A stretch of 32,203 nt of DNA, taken from positions 1 to 32,203 of the forward strand of contig ONBC01000045.1 of the NCBI GenBank assembly GCA_900315955.1, read 5' to 3'. Shown one piece after another: positions 1-7,491 of the stretch (position 1 is the first letter of the stretch; the number at the start of each line of letters is the position of its first letter). This DNA comes from an uncultured Prevotella sp. Lineage in GTDB: Bacteria; Bacteroidota; Bacteroidia; Bacteroidales; Bacteroidaceae. The notes below the pieces were generated by a model. That model was not told the DNA's origin. It made no database searches and worked only from the letters and a program-made list of their open reading frames with translations. A program made the position numbers and the translations under genes.

Positions 1-5
1 GTGAA

Positions 6-30
6 CAAAAAAATCAGCTCTTATAGCTGA
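6..30 (-). terminator. Possible intrinsic terminator or attenuator, leftward
   Basis: Read on the minus strand, a 6-bp stem (TCAGCT / AGCTGA, plus positions 14-19 and 25-30) with a 5-nt loop is followed at once by seven T residues (plus A7-A13). This is the shape of a short Rho-independent terminator for leftward transcription. It lies about 30 nt downstream of a minus-strand -7-like box at 57-65, so it could be a leader attenuator for a gene left of the window. The stem is short. Confidence 0.4.
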
Positions 31-56
31 AGTTTAGAACATTTCTGAATCACGAT

Positions 57-65
57 GCAAAGGTA
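57..65 (-). promoter_or_regulatory. Bacteroidota -7 box (TACCTTTGC), leftward
   Basis: The minus strand reads TACCTTTGC, matching the Bacteroidota -7 consensus TAnnTTTG. No TTTG box is visible about 20 nt upstream, where the left arm of the repeat element (67-125) begins, so the promoter is only half supported. It would transcribe leftward out of the window. Confidence 0.35.
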
Positions 66-66
66 A

Positions 67-397
67 GAGAGGCTGAATTTTTCATAACCCCAGTCTAAGT
101 GAGCGAAGCGAACGCAGACTGGGGGATTGGTGCAGCATCCGAATATACTGATAGCCAGCCTCGGAGAGGCTGAATGCATCTTTGATGCGTAATAAGACAG
201 TACAGGGAGAACGTGTCCTAATACATGTTCTATTATATAAGGTGTTACAAGAGTGCACCTCATCATTACGCGCTTCGCGCATTGTGCCTCTCCGAGGCAC
301 GGCGTCAGTGAGTCTCGCTGCCATCACCAGCCCCAGTCTGCACTCGCTTCGCTCGTTTAGACTGGGGTTATGAAGCATTCAGCCTCTCCGAGGCTGG
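67..397. repeat. MITE-like element with nested inverted repeats
   Basis: The left arm (about 69-125) and right arm (about 331-387) are near-perfect inverted copies of roughly 56 bp. Each arm is itself a hairpin whose stem contains CCCAGTCT / AGACTGGG. A second inverted pair is present: 155-178 is the reverse complement of 375-397. Further small hairpins lie inside: GCATC-TTT-GATGC (175-188), GCGC-TTC-GCGC (270-280) and GTGCCTC-TCC-GAGGCAC (284-300). No credible protein is encoded; open frames here only translate the repeats. The architecture fits a non-autonomous miniature element or an extragenic palindromic repeat cluster. No target-site duplication was identified. Confidence 0.6.
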
Positions 398-475
398 CAA
401 AACTGTTTGACCTATTTTCAAATCGGTTGTGACATTTTTCGTCCATTTTGATAACGGGCCTCAACTGGTTTCCTT

Positions 476-3337
476 CTATCTCACCACTTTCTTTCCGTCG
501 ATGATGTAGAGGCCCTTGCCCAGGTTACGGTCATCGTCAACCTTGCGGCCATCAATTGTATAGATACCTTTCTTGCGGGGGCTTGGCTCTCCGTTTTTGA
601 GCAGTGAGATGTCGGAAGGTACAGTATTGACCGGCACAAACTGGAAGTCGGTGGAGACAATCATGCCGTCGTTGCAATTGCACCGCTGGTCGGCTGTCAT
701 TGGACCATTGCTCACTCCACGGACCACGGAAAATTGGCCATTGAGACTCACCATGCTGCCGAAGTGGTCGTTGTTGAGGATAGTAAATGAACCCCAGGTG
801 TAGCCACGTTCAAGGGTGCGGTCCGTATTGGAATTGCTGAAGTTACGGAAGTCGCTCAGAGAGTTGTCGAGACTGCCACCGTCGGCAACGTATGGGTCGA
901 AGAGGGGATGCCCTTTGACACTGGTGAATTGGTACTTGCCGTTCTTGACCGTGCAGAGCCAAAGAGATGACAGCTTCTGCTCCTCACTGGTGTAAGTCTT
1001 GAAGTCGGCCTCGTTGACTAACTTTTCTCCTTCTCCGGTATCCACCATATAATAATAGGTGTCCCGGTTGTAAGGACTAAGGTAAGAGCGGACTTGATAA
1101 TACTTGCCATTCTCAGGCATGGTCACCTTGTCGTCGCTAATCTTCGTGAGCTTGGTCATGGCCTCTCTTAGGTTGTCAATATCGTTGGCGTTAGTGGTAA
1201 TGATGTCACCGTTATTGTACACCTTGTCGTAGGCGGTCTTGAACTCCGTGGCTTCAGCCAAGTTGCTTTTTGGATAGCCGATGTTGTCGATATTGTCGTA
1301 GAGCACCTTAGCCATAGTGGCCAACTGTTGTGCCTGATAGCTCACTAACTCCTTCGTTGTCACGGTCTCGGGGAGCTTAATGAGCTGCGTGTAGGTGTAG
1401 TTGATGCCGTTTACATTACTGCTCCATGACCGGCGTATGAGATTGCCTTCATTGATTGCCGATTGCTGGCATTCGAGGGTCTTGTCGGGTGTGTTTTTGC
1501 TGTACGCTACGAGATTTGTAGCCATGGGTGGCACTTCGCTTAGGCTTTTCACCGTCAGATACGGCTTAGGCAGTTCACTGCCGTCCGTGGTCTTAAATTG
1601 TACGCGCTGCGTAGCGGTCTGCAGTTCCCAGCCCTTGGTGACGACTTCGTTTTGATAGGTGTAATCTTGTTTGGGATAGATGTCGAAGGCTGCCTCGCCG
1701 ATGACCTCTATTTTTAATCGTCCGCCGCCGGTCATGAAGTTAGCCCAGCCTTCATAGTTTACCTTGCCAATGTTGATGTAAGGCATCACGAACTCGCAAT
1801 AGCCATTGTTGGGCTGATTGTCGGCTAAAACATATTTGTAGGTCTTGCCGAAATCGTCAGAAAGTAAAACGCGCACTTTGCTGTTCTTACCATAGAGATC
1901 GGCGCATGTATCCCAATAGATCTTATAGGTACGTCCAATTCCGTAGCTCTCCAAGCTGCGAGAAGGGGAAATAACGTTTGTAATCTGGAAGGGTTGTCCA
2001 TCGACGATATTCAGCTTTATGCGCATGGCATCGTAGCGTGAGTAGTCGTGAACCGCGGCTACGAAAGTGTAGGTGCCGGTTCTCGACGCATCGGTATATT
2101 GTTCATAATGCAGCGTGCCATCGCGTTTTTGCTCGTCGCTAAGTGCCGAGGGAGCTATACAGTGGGGCTGAAACATCGCAACGCTTTCCTTGGTCTCCTT
2201 ATAGGCCGGGCGCAGCGTATTTTCGTGTTGCGTGTCTCCTTTTGAGAAGTCAAACGAGTTAACATTATAATAGTACGCCCCATCGTTTTCGGTCGAAGTG
2301 GGGAGATAGAATTGAAAGTTTGTGCCCGTTGTGACGGTGTATTCCGTCTTGATGAGTTGTCGGTTGAGCTTAGGATCAGCACCTTTTTCTTCCTCCACTG
2401 CGTATGGTGTGTTAGTTTCATTGCCCTCATATATCTTGACGAGTGTCTTGCGCTCTTCGTCGCTGTAATAATTCATGTTAGCCAGCGTGTTGCGCATCTG
2501 GTAGATGCTGGGCAATGAGAAAAAGTCGCGTGGTGAGCCATAGCTCATGATGCTGCGTCCGGATCCTGGCTCCGTGCAGATAGCATCGTCCTTGATATGG
2601 GTGTGCTCTGCACCGAAGCTATGACCTATCTCATGGGCGATGGTCGTGATGTTGCTGACAGCCCAGGCGCTGCCTTTGAGTGTAGCAGAAGCAGCACTGC
2701 CGAGCTGTGCCACACCGTTTCGGCTCTGGTTGGGCTGGCCGATCAGTATGCCAAGGTCGTAGTTAACGGCATCGTCGCCTAATGCCTTGTCAATAATTTT
2801 CTTGCTCAGATAGAGACGGGTCTCATTGGTGGCATCCTGGCTGAGTGTCAGACCGTTAACATCGCGGTTGAACAGGATGAGCCTCTTGTCGCGCACCACC
2901 TTGAACTTAATGCCTACATCGTTGGTATATAAGGCGTTAAGTCCCTCTTCAAGCTCGTTCCACCAAGCTTCCACTTCCTCAATGATTTCATCATTCTTTA
3001 ATGGACTGTTATAATTGCCAAAGCCTCCGTTAATGTTGTTGATATATTCCGGCAGGATGCAGGCGGCCAGGCGGAAAGCATAGACCTTCCCGGTGTTCTT
3101 GATGACCGACTCCGTTGAAGGCGTGGTGAAATGTGAGGGGACGCGGCGTGCCTTGGCACGCTGCGACTGTGACTGTGATAGTGACTGAAACTTGTAGTAT
3201 TCTTTGGGTATAATTACATCGCAACTGTCTTGACTGTTCTCGGTCTGCGCCTGTATAGGCAGAAAAGCGGCAAACGACAGCAGCAGCGTGACGGACCGCA
3301 GCGGTCTGCCAAGCATGAGGGCATGTTGTCCTTTCAT
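476..3337 (-). CDS. Secreted reprolysin-like zinc metalloprotease
   Basis: This is a metzincin endopeptidase that would act outside the cell or at its surface. From the ATG at 3337 it has 953 residues. It starts with a basic signal peptide whose hydrophobic core ends near IQAQ (about residue 31). The zinc motif HEIGHSFGAEH spans residues 235-245, and the Met-turn SIMSY puts its Met at 264, which together define the family. A long C-terminal region follows, ending in a GIYTIDGRKV...GLYIIDGKKVV pattern like the sorting tails of type IX-secreted Prevotella proteins. An upstream in-frame ATG at 3412 was rejected because a -7 box (3389-3396) lies inside that extension; ATG 3316 is a possible alternative. 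The gene is divergent from the SusC operon. Family is confident; export by type IX secretion is inferred. Confidence 0.85.
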   Translation of the reverse strand: MKGQHALMLGRPLRSVTLLLSFAAFLPIQAQTENSQDSCDVIIPKEYYKFQSLSQSQSQRAKARRVPSHFTTPSTESVIKNTGKVYAFRLAACILPEYINNINGGFGNYNSPLKNDEIIEEVEAWWNELEEGLNALYTNDVGIKFKVVRDKRLILFNRDVNGLTLSQDATNETRLYLSKKIIDKALGDDAVNYDLGILIGQPNQSRNGVAQLGSAASATLKGSAWAVSNITTIAHEIGHSFGAEHTHIKDDAICTEPGSGRSIMSYGSPRDFFSLPSIYQMRNTLANMNYYSDEERKTLVKIYEGNETNTPYAVEEEKGADPKLNRQLIKTEYTVTTGTNFQFYLPTSTENDGAYYYNVNSFDFSKGDTQHENTLRPAYKETKESVAMFQPHCIAPSALSDEQKRDGTLHYEQYTDASRTGTYTFVAAVHDYSRYDAMRIKLNIVDGQPFQITNVISPSRSLESYGIGRTYKIYWDTCADLYGKNSKVRVLLSDDFGKTYKYVLADNQPNNGYCEFVMPYINIGKVNYEGWANFMTGGGRLKIEVIGEAAFDIYPKQDYTYQNEVVTKGWELQTATQRVQFKTTDGSELPKPYLTVKSLSEVPPMATNLVAYSKNTPDKTLECQQSAINEGNLIRRSWSSNVNGINYTYTQLIKLPETVTTKELVSYQAQQLATMAKVLYDNIDNIGYPKSNLAEATEFKTAYDKVYNNGDIITTNANDIDNLREAMTKLTKISDDKVTMPENGKYYQVRSYLSPYNRDTYYYMVDTGEGEKLVNEADFKTYTSEEQKLSSLWLCTVKNGKYQFTSVKGHPLFDPYVADGGSLDNSLSDFRNFSNSNTDRTLERGYTWGSFTILNNDHFGSMVSLNGQFSVVRGVSNGPMTADQRCNCNDGMIVSTDFQFVPVNTVPSDISLLKNGEPSPRKKGIYTIDGRKVDDDRNLGKGLYIIDGKKVVR

Positions 3338-3388
3338 GTGAGTGATAGCTTGTAAGTGTTGAGCGTTTAAGAATGTTTGTACTTTTTG

Positions 3389-3396
3389 CAAAAGTA
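3389..3396 (-). promoter_or_regulatory. Promoter -7 box for the metalloprotease
   Basis: The minus strand reads TACTTTTG followed by C, a full match to TAnnTTTG, 52 nt upstream of the chosen ATG at 3337. The expected -33 position (3416-3419) reads TTTC rather than TTTG, so that box is imperfect. The location supports the downstream start and a short untranslated leader. Confidence 0.5.
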
Positions 3397-3510
3397 TAAA
3401 ATAACTTGCCAATAAGAAAATATCTTTCCGATAAATTAATGATAATTAAGAAAAACTAACGGGGCGGTAATTATTCAGTTCACCACTGGGGCCTTTCCCT
3501 GAGCAAAACG

Positions 3511-3566
3511 GGAAATAACATTTCCATCCCTACGCTACAGATTCACTGGGAAAGTAGAAATGTTAT
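3511..3566. repeat. Palindrome with distal inverted copy
   Basis: GGAAATAACATTTCC (3511-3525) is a palindrome with 6-bp arms. Part of it (3515-3524) recurs inverted at 3557-3566 as GAAATGTTAT. The pair lies in the divergent intergenic region between the metalloprotease and susC and could be an operator or an RNA hairpin. No binding protein can be named. Confidence 0.35.
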
Positions 3567-3610
3567 ATAGAAGTGTAATTTCTGAGTTCTGCCATCGCGT
3601 CGCACCGTAT

Positions 3611-3809
3611 CACGATCTTGCCTCATACGTGTCACGATCCTGCCTCAGTTGTGTCACGATCCTGCCTCAGTTGTGTCACGATCCTGCCTCAGATGTGTCA
3701 CGATCCTGCCTCGTATGTGTCACGTTGCGATAATGCTTGTCTTACGTTATTGTTACGCTTGTCTCGCGATGCCTATACCGCTTGTGTCGCGTTATTGTTA
3801 TCGCTGGAT
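3611..3809. repeat. 22-bp tandem repeat array, 5 good and 4 degenerate units
   Basis: Units start at 3611, 3633, 3655, 3677, 3699, 3721, 3743, 3765 and 3788. Spacing is 22 bp except one step of 23. The first five are nearly identical (CACGATCCTGCCTCAGTTGTGT; units 2 and 3 match exactly). The last four keep mainly the edges, a C/T-ACG or CGCG start and a TGT(C/G)T end, with diverged centres. The period is close to two helical turns, so every unit faces the same side of DNA. It lies about 230-430 bp upstream of susC. Twenty-two is not a multiple of three, so the open frames crossing it are not convincing genes. There are no unique spacers, which excludes CRISPR. Confidence 0.8.
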
Positions 3810-4037
3810 AGTTACCTCTGAGCAGGTTCCCGAAGAATCTTTGCCTGCCACACTACGTTATCTCCTTGTTATAGTTTCATAGCCAAGAATGTATCAATTT
3901 AGTGATGATTGTGCATCGTAGGTTAGTACTTCTTTACGAAAATTATCCGTTTCCTTTCTTTTTTTTATTTTTAGGGGTGTGCCTTTTCTTTCTTTAACGT
4001 CTTATTGATGTAAGAGTTCAATAAACTATCACTAAGC

Positions 4038-7000
4038 ATGAGTAAGAAAAAACGGTATTTCACGCTTCTGTTGCTATCCGCGTCGCTGTTTGGCCCTTTG
4101 CCGCCGGCTGTCTATGCGCAGCGTCAGGTGGTTATCGAAGCTAAGATCGAGACGCTCCCTTCTGTCTTAAAGCGGTTAGAGCGACTCACAGGTTACAAAA
4201 TGATGTATGCCAACGACGATGTTGCTGGGGTAAAGGTTAGTGCTTCGGTCAATACCACCGATGTGGGCAAGGCCCTTGACCAAATCTTGAAAGGTACGGG
4301 ACTGACTTATACCATCGACAAACAGTTTGTAACCATTAAGAAAGTCCCTTTCGCCGGAGCCTCGGCAGAAAAAGGCGAGGCGTTCATCATGCAGGGTCAC
4401 GTCTACGACGAGAGCGGACTCGATATGCCTGGAGTGGCCGTTTTGATTCTCGGAACCGATAAAGGCACGACAACTGATGTTGACGGACGGTTTACGTTGA
4501 GGGTGCGTGCGGGAGAAAAATTGAGATTTTCTTTTTTAGGTTACCTTGAATTGGTTGAGACTGTTAAGCCTGCCAATAACCGTAAACCTATGAAGATTAC
4601 GCTCAATCCAGACTCGAAGTCTATCGACGAGGTGCAGGTCGTGGCCTTTGGCACACAAAAGAAAGAAAGTGTTGTGTCGTCGATAACAACGGTAAAACCC
4701 GGCGATTTGAAGACCTCAAGCTCTGATCTGACGACGGCTTTTGCCGGAAAAATCCCTGGCATGATAGCGTGGCAGACGGGTGGTCTGCCGGGTGCGCTGA
4801 GTGAGGACGAGATGAATACCAAGTTCTACGTGCGTGGTATCACATCCTTCCAAAGCGGAGCTAATACGGATCCCCTTATTCTTATTGACGGCGTGGAGAG
4901 TTCCAAGCTCGACCTCTCGCGTATTGCCGTGGAGGATATCGAGACATTCTCGGTGTTGAAAGATGCGTCGGCAACAGCCATGTACGGCGCACGCGGTGCT
5001 AACGGTGTCATTATGGTAACGACCAAGAAAGGCAGTGAGGGGTCGGTCTATACCACTATGCGTTATGAGTCAATCGTGTCGCAGCCTACACAAAATATTG
5101 ATATTGTTGATCCGGTCACCTACATGAAGGCCTACAACCAGGCTCTGCTGGGCAGGTCTCCGGAGGCTACACCGCTCTATACGGTGGAGAGGATTAACCG
5201 CACGCAGTCGGGCAAATATCCTTCCTGGGTATATCCGGCTACCGACTGGTACAAGATGCTTTTCAAAGACCTCGCCTGGAACCATCACGCAGGCCTCAAC
5301 ATACGTGGCGGGTCGTCAAAAGTGCAATACTACGCCGCATTGAATTATAACAGGGACGAGGGTATGGTCAAGTCGAACAAGCTCAATGACTTCTCCTCGA
5401 ATATCATCAATAATGAGTTTCAGTTCCGTTCCAATTTGAATATAGACCTGATGGTGGGGATGAAGCTGCAAATTAACTCCGTAGCCACCCTGGATAAGTA
5501 TCATGGCCCGTTGGCCGAGCAGTCGCAGGCTTACGCTTATGTGTTCAACGCCTCGCCTGTGGATTTCGCCCCGACTTATCCGGCCGATGAAGAGCATAAC
5601 TGGCCGCACACGCTGTATGGCACGACTCTGTCGAACAAGATGAATCCTTATGCGCTCATCCAGGCAGGATACAAGGACCGGACGCGATACAACACACAGA
5701 ACCGCGTGGAGCTGCAACATAAGTTGTCGCGGTGGGTCAAGGGTCTGGAATATCGGCTCAGCTTCTCTTATGTCCAGACGGGATATTACGAGAACTCTTA
5801 TACCACCATACCTTATATGTATGCGCTGACCAACTATGACTTTGAGACGGGACAGCATTCCCTCTATGCCACCAATCCGACCAAGGGACGTCGCACGCTG
5901 GAAAAATACAACAACAGCAACATGACCGACACGCGCGTGACCTATACGGGTACGGTGCTGCATACTGCGGCATGGGGCGGTAAGGATAACAATCTTCATC
6001 AGACCTCATTGACGGGTGTGGTGCAGATGCAGGAACGCACGTTCACCCCGGTGTCGAGCGTGCTTAACGGGCAGCCCCAGCGCAATATGACCTTCTCAGG
6101 GCGAGCCTCTTATGGATTTATGAGCCGCTATTTTGCAGAAGCAAGTTTTGGCTACAACGGGTCGGAGCGGTTTGACAAGCACAACAGGTTCGGCTTCTTC
6201 CCCGCTGTCGGAACCGCATGGATAGTCACAGATGAGCCTTGGATGAAGAAGACCCGCAGCTGGCTCAACTTCCTCAAAGTGCGTCTCAGCTATGGAAAGG
6301 TGGGTAATGACGGTATCGTGTCAACGCCCCGGTTCGTGTTCCTCCCTACTTTGGATAAGGTCGAGATGGGCCTCGATGTGGAACCCGGGTCGTCGCAGAC
6401 GCTGAAGCGTAACCGCGTCGTTTCCTATGCCAACACCAATATTAAGTGGGAGGTAGCTGAGCAAAGCAATCTTGGCCTGGAGATGAAACTTCTGAAAGGT
6501 GAGATAGAATTGCAGGCCGATATATATAAAGAGTACCGCCACAACATTATTTCCTATCGTACCAATATCCCTGCCTCAATGGGTATTGAGGTGACACCGC
6601 TCGATAATATCGGTGAAACCTATTCCAGAGGTTTGGATCTCAGTGCCAAATACCAGAAAGCTTTCCGCAACGACATCTACATGATCCTCAACGGTACGCT
6701 AACCTATAATAAGGTGACGTATAAAAAGATAGAGGAGGCATCTGACAAACCTTACTGGCAGCTGCGCAAGGGAAAGGAAATCAGCCAGCCTTTGGCTTAT
6801 ATAGCCGAGGGACTTTTCCGCGACCAGGCAGAGATCGACAATTCGCCGTGGCAGGATGGCGATGTCATGCCCGGAGATATCAAGTACCGTGACCTTAATG
6901 GCGATGGCGTTATCAATGTCAATGATGCCACGTTCGTAGGCTTCCCTGAAACGCCAAGACTGGTCTATGGCTTCTCAGGCTTCTTCAACGTTAAGCAGTT

Positions 7001-7475
7001 TGAGTTTAGTTTCTCTTTCCAGGGAGCCGGACAGCGGTCGTTCTTTATCAATTCTTATGCTGTGTCGCCGTTTGTCAACGACCATGCGCTCTTGCAGGCC
7101 ATTTATGACGACCACTGGAGCGAGGACAATCAGGCTCTTCATCCGTTCTGGCCGCGTCTTTCAGTTGACAATATAGCCAATCATAATCCGGAGGAGAACT
7201 GGGGCAATTCTGATAATAGGAGCGCAGAAACGCGCAAGAGTACGTATTTCCTGCGCAATTGCTCGTTCCTCAGATGTACCTCAATAGAACTGGCTTACAA
7301 CCTCCCGAAGAAGCTTCTCAAGCCCATTGGCTTCAAGAATCTTAAATTTTACGGGCGGGTGAACAATGCTTTCTGTCTGACTAATTTCCACTTGTGGGAT
7401 GTAGAGCTGGGCAGCAACGGATTTAATTATCCCATCCAGCGTACTTGGTCATTGGGAATCAACCTTAGTTTTTAA
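4038..7475 (+). CDS. SusC/RagA-family TonB-linked outer membrane transporter with STN domain
   Basis: This is the outer-membrane pore of a SusCD pair, moving a large ligand inward using TonB energy. The 1145-residue protein begins with a signal peptide (cleavage near YAQ, residue 28). It then has an STN domain (about 34-102) used to talk to a FecR anti-sigma factor, a carboxypeptidase-regulatory-like domain (about 115-190), a plug (about 205-335; contains FYVRGI, DPLILIDGVE, LKDASATAMYGARGANGVI) and a long beta-barrel ending in the expected aromatic-terminated strand (LGINLSF). It heads a five-gene run, with susD starting 16 nt after its stop. The STN domain implies control by the ECF sigma/FecR pair at 15914-17749. 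No clear housekeeping promoter is visible upstream. The substrate cannot be read from sequence. Confidence 0.95.
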   Translation: MSKKKRYFTLLLLSASLFGPLPPAVYAQRQVVIEAKIETLPSVLKRLERLTGYKMMYANDDVAGVKVSASVNTTDVGKALDQILKGTGLTYTIDKQFVTIKKVPFAGASAEKGEAFIMQGHVYDESGLDMPGVAVLILGTDKGTTTDVDGRFTLRVRAGEKLRFSFLGYLELVETVKPANNRKPMKITLNPDSKSIDEVQVVAFGTQKKESVVSSITTVKPGDLKTSSSDLTTAFAGKIPGMIAWQTGGLPGALSEDEMNTKFYVRGITSFQSGANTDPLILIDGVESSKLDLSRIAVEDIETFSVLKDASATAMYGARGANGVIMVTTKKGSEGSVYTTMRYESIVSQPTQNIDIVDPVTYMKAYNQALLGRSPEATPLYTVERINRTQSGKYPSWVYPATDWYKMLFKDLAWNHHAGLNIRGGSSKVQYYAALNYNRDEGMVKSNKLNDFSSNIINNEFQFRSNLNIDLMVGMKLQINSVATLDKYHGPLAEQSQAYAYVFNASPVDFAPTYPADEEHNWPHTLYGTTLSNKMNPYALIQAGYKDRTRYNTQNRVELQHKLSRWVKGLEYRLSFSYVQTGYYENSYTTIPYMYALTNYDFETGQHSLYATNPTKGRRTLEKYNNSNMTDTRVTYTGTVLHTAAWGGKDNNLHQTSLTGVVQMQERTFTPVSSVLNGQPQRNMTFSGRASYGFMSRYFAEASFGYNGSERFDKHNRFGFFPAVGTAWIVTDEPWMKKTRSWLNFLKVRLSYGKVGNDGIVSTPRFVFLPTLDKVEMGLDVEPGSSQTLKRNRVVSYANTNIKWEVAEQSNLGLEMKLLKGEIELQADIYKEYRHNIISYRTNIPASMGIEVTPLDNIGETYSRGLDLSAKYQKAFRNDIYMILNGTLTYNKVTYKKIEEASDKPYWQLRKGKEISQPLAYIAEGLFRDQAEIDNSPWQDGDVMPGDIKYRDLNGDGVINVNDATFVGFPETPRLVYGFSGFFNVKQFEFSFSFQGAGQRSFFINSYAVSPFVNDHALLQAIYDDHWSEDNQALHPFWPRLSVDNIANHNPEENWGNSDNRSAETRKSTYFLRNCSFLRCTSIELAYNLPKKLLKPIGFKNLKFYGRVNNAFCLTNFHLWDVELGSNGFNYPIQRTWSLGINLSF

Positions 7476-7491
7476 TGCACTGAATATTGAT

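Noticed and set aside
3611-3809. CRISPR array
   Set aside because: The 22-bp units are contiguous with no unique spacers, and no cas genes are nearby.
3618-3882. Two short open frames across the 22-bp array
   Set aside because: They translate the same non-triplet repeat in different frames (CHDPASVVSRSC-like strings), have no start signals and resemble no protein.
5316-5999. 227-codon minus-strand open frame opposite susC
   Set aside because: It lies wholly inside the susC barrel region with arginine/valine-rich composition, no signal and no recognisable motif.
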